Positions 25,133 to 33,686 of a stretch of 64,000 nt of DNA are shown here, in pieces (the first letter of the stretch is position 1; every line of letters begins with the position of its first letter). Location: the NCBI RefSeq assembly GCF_900290235.1, contig NZ_OLMK01000036.1, positions 1 through 64,000 on the forward strand, given 5' to 3'. Below the pieces are notes generated by a model, which ran no database searches, was not told the DNA's origin, and saw only the letters and a list, made by a program, of their open reading frames with translations. Both the position numbers and the translations under genes were made by a program. This stretch comes from Streptomyces sp. MA5143a. GTDB lineage: Bacteria; Actinomycetota; Actinomycetes; Streptomycetales; Streptomycetaceae.

Positions 25133-28100
25133 CTGGGCGTGGCCTCCTCGCCGGACAGCGCGGTCTGGATCAGCTGGTGGGCGCGGCCCCGGCGCACCAG
25201 GGTGCCCCGGCCGGGCGGCTGCGCGGACGGGTACAGGCCGGGGAAGAGCTGGCCCTCGCTCCGCTCGCCGGTCATGAGCAGCGCCGCCGTCCCCGTCTCG
25301 CGGAGCGTCTGGAGCAGCGGCTCGTAGACGGCCCGTGAGGCGCCCGCCGTCCGCCGCGCGATCACGAAGTGCAGGCCGATGTCCTGCGCCGACGACACAT
25401 ACGGCAGGAACGGCGCCAGCGGCTGCTGCCCGGCGGTGGTGAGGATGTCGTAGTCGTCGACGAGGATCACGATGCGCGGCCCCTCGAAGGCGGGCTCGTC
25501 GGTCACCGCGTCCGGGTCGGCGCTCTGAGGCATCCGCTTCTCCAGCTCGGTCGCGATCCCGGACGCCAGCCCGACGGCGAGCTTCGCGTTGTGCGCGTAA
25601 CCGCCCCGGTACGGCTCCGGGACCACGCCCCGCAGCCCGCGCCGCGGGTCGAACACGCCGAAGACCAGCTCCTCCTCGGAGTACCGCTCCACCAGCCGGT
25701 CCACGATCAGCTTCAGCAGGTTCGTCTTGCCGCACTCGTTGTCGCCGAGGACCAGCAGATGCTGGTCGGAGCCGAACAGGTCGAGGAGCACCGGCGCGAG
25801 GGCGTCCTGGTCGACGCCGATCGGGACGCGGCCCGGCTCGGCGACCTGCGACGGCAGCCGGTCGGCGGGCAACCGGGTCGGCAACACCCGGACCGGAGGC
25901 GCCAGTTCGCCGTGCCAGGTGGAGCGGATCGTCCGGGCCGCGTCCTCCAGCGCCGGACCGAGGTCGCCCGTCGACGGCCGGCCGTCCAGGCGGGGCAGCG
26001 CGACCTGCGCGAACAGCTTGCCGTCGGTGAGGGCCCGCCCCGGCGTGTCGGGCGACAGGGTCTGGGAGAGCTTGCGGTCGACGCTGGAATCGCTCGGGTC
26101 GTTGAGCCGCAGCTCGATCCGGGTGCCGAACATCGACTGCGTCGCGATCCGCACGTCGTTCCAGCGGAGCATGCCGCCGACGACGTGGATGCCGTAGCCG
26201 CCGCCCCGCTTGAGGAGGTCCACGACCGTGTCGTCCAGCTCGGCGAACTCGTCGCGCAGCGCCCCGAACCCGTCGATGAGCAGCACGATGTCGGTGGAGC
26301 CCAGCTCCCGCAGCTCGCCCCGGGCGCGGAGGCGGCGGAGCTGGTCGACGGAGTCGATGCCGTGCTCGCGGAACAGCTCCTCCCGCTCGATCAGCATCGT
26401 CCGCACCTCGGCGACCGTCCGCGCCGCCCGCTCCCGGTCGGCCCGCCCGGCGATCCCGCCGACGTGCGGCAGCCCGGCCAGGGCGGACAGGCCGCCGCCG
26501 ACCAGGTCGAGGCCGTAGACGGCGACCTCGGCGGGCGTGTGGGTCGCCGCCAGCGACAGCGCGAGGGTCCGCAGCAGCGTCGTCTTGCCGGACTGCGGGC
26601 CGCCGATCACCGCCGCGTGCCCGCCCGCGACCGTCAGATCGAGCACCCAGTGGCCCTGCCACTGCTTCGCCGGATCGTCCAGCACCCCGAGCGGCACCCG
26701 CAACGGCCCCCGCCGGGCGGCGAGTCGCAGCCCGCGCTCGTCCACGCCCACCGGCCCGGCCGCCGCGTCCAGCGTGATCGCGTCCGGCAGCGGCGGCAGC
26801 CAGATCCGCCGCACCGGCCGCGCGGCCCCGGCGAGCCGGTCGACCATCACCGACATCACCGTCGGCCCGGTCTCCCGCTTGGTCGCCCTGGGCTCCTCGG
26901 CCGCGCCGCCCGCCGCCGGTGTACCGCCGAGCGTGTTGTACGCCGGGTACGGCCACGCGAGCGGCGTGTCGTCGTCCTCCCGCGCGGCGAGCGCCGGACC
27001 CCGGTAGGCGCCGGACACGTACCCCGCCTTGAACCGCTCGTACGTCGAGGTGTCCACCTTGAGGTAGCCGAAGCCCGGCAGCGGCGGCAGATGGAAGGCG
27101 TCGGTGGTGTCGAGGACGGTCCGCGACTCGTCGGCGGAGAACGTCCTGAGGCCCAGCCGGTACGACAGATAGGTGTCGAGGCCCTTGAGCTTGCCGCCCT
27201 CGATGCGCTGGCTGGACAGCAGCAGATGCACACCGATGGAGCGCCCGATGCGGCCTATGGAGAGGAACAGGTCGATGAAGTCCGGCTTGGCGGTGAGCAG
27301 TTCACCGAACTCGTCGATCACGACGAACAGGTGCGGCAGCGGTTCCAGGTCCGGGCGGCTGCTCGCCCGCAGGGCCGCGTAGTGCCCGATGTCGGCGACG
27401 TTCCCCGCGTCCTTCAGCACCTGCTGCCGCCGCTTGACCTCACCGGCGAGGCTGGAGTGCACGCGTTCGACGAGCCCCGCCTGGTTCTCCAGGTTGGTGA
27501 TCACCCCGGCCACGTGCGGCAGCCCGGTGAACGGGGCGAAGGTGGCGCCGCCCTTGTAGTCGACCAGGACGAGCGCCAGGTCCTCGGGCGGGTGGGTGGC
27601 GGCGAGCGCCAGCACCAGGGTGCGCAGCAGCTCGCTCTTTCCGGACCCGGTCGCGCCCACGCACAGACCGTGCGGGCCCATGCCCAGCTCGGAGGACTCC
27701 TTCAGGTCCAGCAGCACCGGCTCATGACGGTCGGTCAGTCCGATCGGCACACGCAGGAACTCCCGCTCACCGCGCGGCGCCCACAGCCGCTCCAGGTCCA
27801 GTACGGCCGGGTCGTCGACGCCGAGCAGTACGGGGAAGTCGACGGGCCCGGTGACCGGGGTGCCCTCGGCCGCCGACTCCGCCGACAGCCGCAGCGGCGC
27901 GAGCAGCCGGGCGAGGCCCTCGGCCCCGGCGGCGGTCACGTCGTCGGAGGAGCCCCGGGCGAGCGCGTGGGCCCCCTCCCGGAGGTCCTCGACGACGACC
28001 TGATCACCCCGGACGGTGATCCGCACCGACACCTGGTCCGGCTCGTGCACCTGCCGCTCCAGCAGATGCAGCACCGTCACACCCATGTCGCCGAGCCCCA

Positions 28101-29124
28101 CCGCCGTGTCCGGCAGCGGCAGTTCGGCGGCCGTCTCCCCGTACTCGTCGCTCACCACCAGCATGCGGGACGCCAGCCGCAGCGCGCCCCGGTCGGCCAG
28201 GCCGCGCCGCACCTCCGCCGCGTACGAGGCGCGCCGCCCCAGCTCATGGCGGAAGTGCCGGGCCAGCTGCGCCAGGCTCGGCGCGATCCGCCGGGCGGGC
28301 ACCGGCCCGTCGTGCTCCTGGCCGTCCAGCACATGCGGCAGCCACTTCGCCCACTCCCAGTCCGGCAGCCGCTCCCCGGGCACCCCGAGCGCCACGGCCA
28401 CGTCGTCCGGCGCGTGCGCCACGGCGACCTGGACGAGGAGCGCCCGCGCCACCCGCAGTACACCCTCCCGGTCGCCGACGACACTGACGTTGCCCGCGCG
28501 GTCCAGAGGCACGGTGATCGGGCAGTCGTCGGCCACCGCGTAACGGGCCAGCAGGGCACGCGCCTCGTTCAGCATGAACGGGTCCGGCGGCGTCATCACA
28601 CCGCCCTGGTTCTGCCCGATGGCCAGCTCCGCCACCGGCACGTCACCGGTGCCGACCCGCACCCGCAGGAAGTCCGCGTCCCGCCGCCGGCGCTCCCACA
28701 GCCGCGCCGGGTCCCGCGCGAGGTCGTACAGCGCCTCCGGGGGCGGATCGAGCACCCGGGCCAGGGTCCGCCGCTCGCGTTCCTTCGCGCCCAACTCCTC
28801 CCGCAGCTCCTCCAGATACTCCAGATACCGCTCCCGCTGCGCCCGCCGGGTGCGCTGCGCCTTGCCGCGCTGCGACAGGAACAGGGCGACCGCGCCGAGC
28901 AGCGCGAAGACCAGCACGACCGCGCCGAGCGCCGCGAACTGACTGCTGCGGATCACGGTCATCATCACGACGGAGCCCATGACCCCCGCCATCGGCAGCA
29001 GCGCCGTCGCCGCCGAACCCGCCTTGCCCTCCGGGAGGTTGGGCGGCGGTTCGATGGTGCGGGGTTCGGCCGCCCCGAGCGGGCGGGTGCTGCGCGCGGG
29101 CCGATGGACCAACTGCTGGGTCAC
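25129..29124 (-). CDS. eccC: Type VII secretion ATPase EccC (FtsK/SpoIIIE type, three ATPase domains)
   Basis: A 1331-residue motor that recognises Esx-type substrates at the membrane. Two helices lie near residues 45-95. Three FtsK-like ATPase domains follow: GATGSGKS (about 490), GGPQSGKT (about 843) and GDNECGKT (about 1130). Domain one also has LVLVDYKGGATF and VVIDEFGEL. The start is placed at GTG 29124, where AGAAGGGG lies 7 nt upstream; in-frame ATG 29145 has no ribosome binding site. The GTG overlaps the stop of a 50-residue ORF and the eccC stop overlaps the next start, so translation is coupled on both sides. EccCa and EccCb are fused, as is common in Streptomyces. Third-domain Walker A keeps the Lys. 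Confidence 0.93.
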   Translation of the reverse strand: MTQQLVHRPARSTRPLGAAEPRTIEPPPNLPEGKAGSAATALLPMAGVMGSVVMMTVIRSSQFAALGAVVLVFALLGAVALFLSQRGKAQRTRRAQRERYLEYLEELREELGAKERERRTLARVLDPPPEALYDLARDPARLWERRRRDADFLRVRVGTGDVPVAELAIGQNQGGVMTPPDPFMLNEARALLARYAVADDCPITVPLDRAGNVSVVGDREGVLRVARALLVQVAVAHAPDDVAVALGVPGERLPDWEWAKWLPHVLDGQEHDGPVPARRIAPSLAQLARHFRHELGRRASYAAEVRRGLADRGALRLASRMLVVSDEYGETAAELPLPDTAVGLGDMGVTVLHLLERQVHEPDQVSVRITVRGDQVVVEDLREGAHALARGSSDDVTAAGAEGLARLLAPLRLSAESAAEGTPVTGPVDFPVLLGVDDPAVLDLERLWAPRGEREFLRVPIGLTDRHEPVLLDLKESSELGMGPHGLCVGATGSGKSELLRTLVLALAATHPPEDLALVLVDYKGGATFAPFTGLPHVAGVITNLENQAGLVERVHSSLAGEVKRRQQVLKDAGNVADIGHYAALRASSRPDLEPLPHLFVVIDEFGELLTAKPDFIDLFLSIGRIGRSIGVHLLLSSQRIEGGKLKGLDTYLSYRLGLRTFSADESRTVLDTTDAFHLPPLPGFGYLKVDTSTYERFKAGYVSGAYRGPALAAREDDDTPLAWPYPAYNTLGGTPAAGGAAEEPRATKRETGPTVMSVMVDRLAGAARPVRRIWLPPLPDAITLDAAAGPVGVDERGLRLAARRGPLRVPLGVLDDPAKQWQGHWVLDLTVAGGHAAVIGGPQSGKTTLLRTLALSLAATHTPAEVAVYGLDLVGGGLSALAGLPHVGGIAGRADRERAARTVAEVRTMLIEREELFREHGIDSVDQLRRLRARGELRELGSTDIVLLIDGFGALRDEFAELDDTVVDLLKRGGGYGIHVVGGMLRWNDVRIATQSMFGTRIELRLNDPSDSSVDRKLSQTLSPDTPGRALTDGKLFAQVALPRLDGRPSTGDLGPALEDAARTIRSTWHGELAPPVRVLPTRLPADRLPSQVAEPGRVPIGVDQDALAPVLLDLFGSDQHLLVLGDNECGKTNLLKLIVDRLVERYSEEELVFGVFDPRRGLRGVVPEPYRGGYAHNAKLAVGLASGIATELEKRMPQSADPDAVTDEPAFEGPRIVILVDDYDILTTAGQQPLAPFLPYVSSAQDIGLHFVIARRTAGASRAVYEPLLQTLRETGTAALLMTGERSEGQLFPGLYPSAQPPGRGTLVRRGRAHQLIQTALSGEEATPR

Positions 29125-29273
29125 GGACGGACCCCTTCTTCCCATGAGTGCTGAGGGCGGTCGTGTGTAGCGGTGTGGCGAGGGCGGTCGTGCGTAGCGG
29201 TGTGGCGAGGGCGGGCGTACGTCGCGGTGTGCTGAGGGCGGGCGTACGTCGCGGAGCCGGGTCGGCCGCTCAT
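29121..29273 (-). CDS. Unrecognised 50-residue tandem-repeat protein between the MinD-like gene and eccC
   Basis: A small ORF that exactly fills the gap upstream of eccC. ATG 29273 overlaps the stop of the MinD-like gene (ATGA) and its TGA at 29121-29123 overlaps the GTG start of eccC (GTGA). After MSGRPGS come four 9-residue repeats with consensus AT[YH][AD]RP[RQ]H[TS], then WEEGVRP. The repeats come from 27-bp tandem DNA units. It is rich in Arg, His and Thr, with no Cys and no membrane segment. Its end carries the eccC ribosome binding site. Coupling at both ends suggests it is translated; a leader-like role in setting EccC level is an alternative to a working peptide. Confidence 0.5.
   Translation of the reverse strand: MSGRPGSATYARPQHTATYARPRHTATHDRPRHTATHDRPQHSWEEGVRP
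29153..29254. repeat. 27-bp tandem repeat, 3.8 copies
   Basis: Units at 29153-29179, 29180-29206, 29207-29233 and a partial one at 29234-29254 differ by a few substitutions. The core is GAGGGCGG-CGT-CG-AGCGGTGTG. The unit length is a multiple of three and keeps the 50-residue ORF open. Confidence 0.85.
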
Positions 29274-30760
29274 CGCATCCTCACCGCCCGGGTCATCGCC
29301 TCCGCCGCCAGCGTCACGGCCGCCTCCCGCGTGGCCTGGCCCAGCAGGGCGGTGCGGATCGGGCCGCCCTGGGCGAGGTGCCGGTCGTAGGGGACGGTGA
29401 CGACGTGGACGCCGGACTCCTTCAGGTGCGCGACCGCCGTCTTCCGGTCCAGGGTGACGTCGGGCGAGTTCGCGGTGAGCGCCACGACCGTCGAGGCCAG
29501 CGCGGAGTGCGGCAACTGGCCCAGCCAGTCCAGGACCTGCCGGGTGCCGTTGACACCCTCGGCGGTCATCGGGGCGACGACCACGCGCGCGTGCGCCGTG
29601 TCCATCGCCGTACGGGCCACCTCGCCCGGCAGCGTCTCGCAGTCCACCACGGTCACCGCGAAGTAGCGCCGCAGCGCGAGGGTCACCGTGCGGTACGTCC
29701 TGATGTCCAGCGGGGCTCCCACGCGGCCCTGGCTGGCCGGCAGCAGCCAGCCGCCGTCCGACACGGGCACCAGGTAGCCGGTGACGTCGGTGAGCTGCAT
29801 CGCCGGGTTGAGGATCCGCGCGAGGTCGGCCGCCGCCCAGCGCACCGAGTCGGCGCCCATCCGCACCGGGAGCGTGCCGAGCGCGGCGTCCGCCTCCAGG
29901 GTGAGCACCGGGTCGTGCCGGTAGTGGTTGAACGTCCGCCCCAGCAGCGCCGCCACCGTCGACTTGCCGACGCCGCCCCGGATCGACGTCACGGCGATCA
30001 CCCGCCCCGTCGTCACCGGCTGCTGCAACTCCCGCGCGATGCGCGTCTCCTCCGCTACGTCCTGCGCGGCGGACGCCGTCAGCTTCTTGATCGAACGCCC
30101 CGTACGCCGGGCCACGGAGTCCCCGTGCTGCGGCCGCCCCAGCGCGTGCGCCAGCCGGGGATCGATCGTCGGCACCGACTCCGGAGTGTGCGCCGGCGAC
30201 TGCGGCACCCGCGAACCACGCGGCGCGGGGGCGGCCGGGGGAGCGGAGCGGGGGGCGGGGTGTCGAGGCTCGGACTGAACCGACGGCTGGACGACAGGGG
30301 TCGGCTGAACGGGTTGTGCGGGCTGCACGGGCTGCACGGGCTGCACGGGCTGCACGGGCTGCACGGGCTGTACGGGCTGCATGGGCTGTACGGGCTGCTG
30401 AACCGGCTGAGCGGTTACGGGGTTCACGGGCACCGGGCCCACGGGCATCCCGTGCCCCGGTCCCGACCCCAGCGGCGCGGCCTCGGCCGGTTCGGCGGAC
30501 TCGGACCGCTCGACCGCCTCGGACGGAACCGAGCGCACCAACCGCAGCGTCGGCTCGGCCCGCCGCCCGGTGCCGGAAGGCACACCCCCGGCACCCGCCG
30601 CACCCGTCGTAGCGGTCCCATCCGTCGCGCTGGACGCCGCACCGGCCCCGGACCGCTCCGGACCGGACGCGGCTCCCGCGCCCGCCCCCGTCCGGGCCCC
30701 CGCACCGTCCTGCCCCAGCTCGCGCAGCACGTCCCGCTGCCAGTCCTCTGCCTGCGCCAT
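29270..30760 (-). CDS. MinD/ParA-like ATPase of type VII secretion locus (EspI-like)
   Basis: A 496-residue protein. The N-terminal half is low-complexity: Gly/Ala-rich, then a VQP-repeat stretch of about ten units, then Pro/Arg/Ser-rich. The C-terminal ~250 residues are a MinD-like ATPase with deviant Walker A RGGVGKSTVAALL, LEADAALGTLP and VVDCETLPGEVARTAMD. This pairing of a disordered N-terminus with a MinD domain resembles EspI of the mycobacterial ESX-1 system. ATG 30760 lies 15 bp after the eccD stop with AGGAG between. The role is probably regulatory or in positioning the secretion machine; that is inference. Confidence 0.8.
   Translation of the reverse strand: MAQAEDWQRDVLRELGQDGAGARTGAGAGAASGPERSGAGAASSATDGTATTGAAGAGGVPSGTGRRAEPTLRLVRSVPSEAVERSESAEPAEAAPLGSGPGHGMPVGPVPVNPVTAQPVQQPVQPMQPVQPVQPVQPVQPVQPVQPAQPVQPTPVVQPSVQSEPRHPAPRSAPPAAPAPRGSRVPQSPAHTPESVPTIDPRLAHALGRPQHGDSVARRTGRSIKKLTASAAQDVAEETRIARELQQPVTTGRVIAVTSIRGGVGKSTVAALLGRTFNHYRHDPVLTLEADAALGTLPVRMGADSVRWAAADLARILNPAMQLTDVTGYLVPVSDGGWLLPASQGRVGAPLDIRTYRTVTLALRRYFAVTVVDCETLPGEVARTAMDTAHARVVVAPMTAEGVNGTRQVLDWLGQLPHSALASTVVALTANSPDVTLDRKTAVAHLKESGVHVVTVPYDRHLAQGGPIRTALLGQATREAAVTLAAEAMTRAVRMR
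30318..30399. repeat. 9-bp tandem repeat coding for VQP units
   Basis: About nine copies of a GGGCTGCAC unit (with TAC and ATG variants) lie in the MinD-like gene and encode the Val-Gln-Pro linker. The near-identical copies suggest recent expansion. Confidence 0.85.
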
Positions 30761-30775
30761 GTGCGCCCCCAGCTC

Positions 30776-32161
30776 CTAAGCGAAGGTGTCGAGCAGTCGC
30801 CCGTACACGCCGAACACCCCGATGAGCAGCGGGAACAGGGTGATGACGCCGATGGACTCCAGCGTGTCGCCGAGGCGGCGGAGCCGGACCCGGACATGTT
30901 CGGCCGGCTGCACGGCGAGCACCAGCAGCGGCAGGACGGCCAGCAGCACGAGCACGGCGAGCGGACCGGCCGCGTCACCGGACCGCTCCACCCAGACCGC
31001 GATCAGCCGCGCCGCGAGGACCGCCGCCGCGCCCAGCAGCACCACGACCTCGGCGACCAGCGGGAACGCCCGGGCGCGCAGCGCGAGGACGACCATGGTG
31101 ACGGCGGCCAGCAGCACGGTCCACTTGGTGGGCGCGCGCAGCGCGAACACCCCGGCGGCGGTGGCCGAGACGGCCGTCGTCACCGTCGCGAGGACCAGGC
31201 CCCGGTGGGTGGCGGTGAGCGCGGCCGCCACCTGGTAGCGGCTCACGGAGGTCCCGGCGGAGCGCCGGTCGTCGAGCCCGGAGAGACCGGACGCCATCAG
31301 CGCGAGCCGGGGCAGCAGCCCCAGCACGATCACGGAGACGACGGCGAGCACGGCGCCCACCCGGGCCTGTTCGGCCGCCGGCGACCGCACCGACACGAAC
31401 GCGGCGACGCCCAGCCAGCACACCGCGGTCCCGGCCAGCGCACCGGCCCCGACCAGCCCGCCCCGCCCGAGCGGGCTGAACAGGCCGAGCAGGGCGAGGG
31501 TGACGATCCCCGCCCCGGCCAGCGCCGCGACCCGCGCGGTGCCGGACCAGTCCTGCGCGTCGGCCAGGGTGGAGGCGCCGAGCAGCGCCAGCGCCCCGGC
31601 GGTCACCAGGAGCGTCGTGGCGAGCCCGTACCTCCTCAGCCGCCCCAGCAGCGCGCCCGCGAGCGCGGCGACCAGGGCGACGGCGAGCAGCGCGCCCGCG
31701 ACGGTCCCGGCCGTGTACTCGGCGCGCGCCAGCCATCCGGCGGCCAGCGCCCAGCCGACCGTGGCGAGCCCGGCGGTGACCCGCCGGGCGGCCGGACTCC
31801 AGCGCCGGGCACGGGAGTCGAGGTCCTCGGCGGCCTCGTCCGTGACGTCGTGCACGACGGGCGCCGACGGCGCGTCCTCGGCGCGCACCAGACGCAGTAC
31901 GGCGCCGTCCGGGACGCCGGCCGACTCCAGGGTGCTGTCGTGGGCGAGGGCGCTGCCGTCCGTGGTGAGGAGATGCCGCAACTCCGGCTGTCCGCCGACC
32001 TGGTCGTCGAGCAGCCGCATCACCTCGGGCAGCAGCAGCCCGACCGGTTCCCGCGACGGCAGCACGAGATCCACGCGCCGCCGCTCACCGACCAGCGTGA
32101 CGCGGCTCAGTGCCGTACGACCGCCGGTCATCTCCTGGCCCAGAGCCCCCGTAGACATCAC
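30776..32161 (-). CDS. eccD: Type VII secretion membrane protein EccD
   Basis: A 461-residue channel component. Residues of about 12-95 form a ubiquitin-like domain (RVTLVGERRRVDLVLPSREPVGLLLPEVMRLLDD, LLTTDGSALAHDSTLESAGVPDGAVLRLV). About 11 hydrophobic helices follow, as expected for EccD. Start is GTG 32161 or the adjacent ATG 32158. It is 14 bp downstream of the small membrane-protein gene, in the same operon. EccD forms the pore-lining part of the ESX membrane complex in mycobacteria (family knowledge). Confidence 0.88.
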   Translation of the reverse strand: MMSTGALGQEMTGGRTALSRVTLVGERRRVDLVLPSREPVGLLLPEVMRLLDDQVGGQPELRHLLTTDGSALAHDSTLESAGVPDGAVLRLVRAEDAPSAPVVHDVTDEAAEDLDSRARRWSPAARRVTAGLATVGWALAAGWLARAEYTAGTVAGALLAVALVAALAGALLGRLRRYGLATTLLVTAGALALLGASTLADAQDWSGTARVAALAGAGIVTLALLGLFSPLGRGGLVGAGALAGTAVCWLGVAAFVSVRSPAAEQARVGAVLAVVSVIVLGLLPRLALMASGLSGLDDRRSAGTSVSRYQVAAALTATHRGLVLATVTTAVSATAAGVFALRAPTKWTVLLAAVTMVVLALRARAFPLVAEVVVLLGAAAVLAARLIAVWVERSGDAAGPLAVLVLLAVLPLLVLAVQPAEHVRVRLRRLGDTLESIGVITLFPLLIGVFGVYGRLLDTFA

Positions 32162-32174
32162 GCGTTCGAACCTA

Positions 32175-32480
32175 TCACCGGGTAGAAGTGCTGGTAGGAG
32201 CCGTGGAGGAGGCTCCCGACGGGCTCGCCGAGGGCGTCACGGACGGTTGTACCGAACTCCCGTACGGACTCTTGCCGATGATGCGGTTCGACACGAACGA
32301 CCACCCCACACATCCCGCGCACAACACCGCCGCGATGACGATCCCGGCGAAGACCTTCCCGACCCGCTCGTCCACCGAGCGCCGCTGCCGCTGCGCCCCG
32401 AACAGCAGGGCGTCACGCAGCCGTCGACGGCGCACCGACACCGACTCCAGCAACTGGCTGTCGTAATCCTGCGCCGCCAC
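32175..32480 (-). CDS. Small single-pass membrane protein of type VII locus
   Basis: A 101-residue protein starting at GTG 32480, with GGGAAGG 6 nt upstream. The N-terminus is basic and cytoplasmic (RRRRLRDALLFGAQRQRR), one helix lies at about residues 45-66 (FAGIVIAAVLCAGCVGWSFV), and the outside tail is Ser/Thr/Pro-rich. It has the size and topology of small accessory proteins in Streptomyces type VII loci, and a shortened relative of EccB or EccE cannot be excluded, though no EccB domain is present. Located between the Esx genes and eccD. Confidence 0.7.
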   Translation of the reverse strand: MAAQDYDSQLLESVSVRRRRLRDALLFGAQRQRRSVDERVGKVFAGIVIAAVLCAGCVGWSFVSNRIIGKSPYGSSVQPSVTPSASPSGASSTAPTSTSTR

Positions 32481-32569
32481 GGCTGCCTTCCCTCACTCAC
32501 TGCTCACTGCTCATACGCCCCAAAGCCGACGCCCGACGCGCACAAGCCGATGCCGGACGCCGGTCCGCG

Positions 32570-32881
32570 TCAGCCGATCTGGTCGACCGCCGCGCGGGCC
32601 TTGGCCAGCGTGGACTGGGCGGTGCCGTCGTTCTGTTCCAGCGTGGTGCGCACCAGGCGGATGATCTCGCGGACCTCGCCCGCGGCCTTCTTCCAGCGCT
32701 CTTCCTTGCCGTGGTAGTCGTCGGAGACACCGTCGGCCTGGAAGTCGGTCATCGCGGCCTTCACCGCGGCGTCGCGGTCGCTGAGCACCCGCTCCAGCTG
32801 GCCCACGATCGTGCCGAGCGAGGTCTGCACCTCGCCCGAGGCACCGGTGTCGTACGAACGGCGGTCCTGGTTCTGCCCCAT
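32570..32881 (-). CDS. WXG100-like Esx protein (Tyr in place of Trp)
   Basis: A 103-residue helical-hairpin protein. The first helix includes LGTIVGQLERVLSDRDAAVKAAMTDFQADGV. The turn is DDYHGKEERW, where Y-H-G takes the position of W-x-G. The second helix includes AGEVREIIRLVRTTLEQNDGTAQSTLAKARAAVD. ATG 32881 is chosen over upstream in-frame codons because the family starts there. It pairs with the next Esx gene 85 bp upstream; the two probably form a heterodimer exported by EccC. Confidence 0.8.
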   Translation of the reverse strand: MGQNQDRRSYDTGASGEVQTSLGTIVGQLERVLSDRDAAVKAAMTDFQADGVSDDYHGKEERWKKAAGEVREIIRLVRTTLEQNDGTAQSTLAKARAAVDQIG

Positions 32882-32966
32882 GGTGAATCTCCCCCTGTGG
32901 CTCTCGTGGCTCTCGGGCTCTCGATGAACGGTCCGGTGGTCGCCGACCGGTGGCGGCGGCCGACGG

Positions 32967-33299
32967 CTAGCGCGCGCCGAAGCGGGCCGCGTCGAAGTTC
33001 GCGAGGCCCATGTTCTGGTTGGCGTTGTCCTGGGACTCCACGTCACCGGTGCCGAAGGCGTTGTCCATGCCCGACTGACCGCCCAGGATCGCGGCGAGCG
33101 AGCTGTTGAGGTCCGCGGTGATCTCGTCCGCGCGGTTCTTGAACGAGTCGAACGCCAGCTTGCCCGAGCCGTTGAACTTGCCCTCCAGCGGCTCCGCCGC
33201 GCTGATCAGCAACTGGATCAGCGTCCCCAGGTCGTCGCTCGAACCGAGCGTGCTCTTGCCGAGGTCCGCCAGAGTCGTCGACCCCATGTCGAACTTCAC
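32967..33299 (-). CDS. WXG100-like Esx protein (lacks Trp)
   Basis: A 110-residue protein from GTG 33299 (an upstream in-frame ATG at 33329 would add 10 residues). LGTLIQLLISAAEPLEGKFNGSGKLAFDSFKNRADEITADLNSSLAAILGG forms the helix-turn-helix with F-N-G in place of W-x-G. The tail is Gly/Asn/Asp-rich and has no Tyr, so there is no C-terminal YxxxD/E export motif. As the first gene of the type VII operon it is likely made in excess, as Esx proteins are. Partner of the following Esx gene (inference). Confidence 0.78.
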   Translation of the reverse strand: MKFDMGSTTLADLGKSTLGSSDDLGTLIQLLISAAEPLEGKFNGSGKLAFDSFKNRADEITADLNSSLAAILGGQSGMDNAFGTGDVESQDNANQNMGLANFDAARFGAR

Positions 33300-33600
33300 G
33301 TCGTGTCCACCCCCGTGTGTCCGGTTCACCTACGTCCCGCCCATGCTCCCCCACAACCCGTTGCACCCGCAACGCACTTGCCGTCAAAGTGACATGATCG
33401 GGACACAACTCGAACAGGCTTGTGGCGCAACCGCGTTCACACGCCGCCCTCGGCGACGGCCCCGAGCTCTGGATATTGGCATACCAAAAAAACTTCAAAA
33501 GACCGTGCAACCCTTCCCCCGCCCAGCCGGTCGTACTGAGCGTCGGAACTTCTGGAGGGGGATCTGGGGGGATCGCGGGGGTTCTGACGGGGAGGGGAAA
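33300..33600. promoter_or_regulatory. Leader region of the type VII operon
   Basis: About 300 bp without genes. GTTGC-ACCC-GCAAC at 33360-33373 is a small inverted repeat. The region around 33480-33520 is the least GC-rich part and may hold the promoter of the leftward Esx operon. No sigma consensus is clear. Confidence 0.35.
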
Positions 33601-33602
33601 GC

Positions 33603-33633
33603 CGAGGGGCCCGGTCGTGGACCGGGCCCCTCG
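33603..33633. terminator. Strong terminator hairpin downstream of rbsD
   Basis: A perfect 13-bp inverted repeat (33603-33615 and 33621-33633) with a 5-nt loop follows the rbsD stop on the leftward strand. It is the likely end of the ribose operon. Confidence 0.75.
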
Positions 33634-33686
33634 AAACATGTCGGACGGCGCGAGAACATCCACGTCCCCTCGGCGGAGCGCACCGC

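Noticed and set aside
24851..26956. A 701-codon frame that ends in the small Pro/Ala-rich ORF, taken as one protein
   Set aside because: The upstream part is a shifted reading of eccC; only the part after the eccC stop is plausible as a gene.
25369..29154. A 1261-codon open frame on the plus strand opposite eccC
   Set aside because: Arg/His/Gln-rich translation with no family motif; it mirrors the codon bias of eccC on the other strand.
29153..29254. Tandem repeat considered as a CRISPR array
   Set aside because: The units are directly joined without spacers and sit in frame inside a coding ORF.
29378..32185. A 935-codon plus-strand open frame opposite the MinD-like gene and eccD
   Set aside because: Low-complexity sequence caused by high GC; the opposite strand has clear ATPase and EccD motifs.
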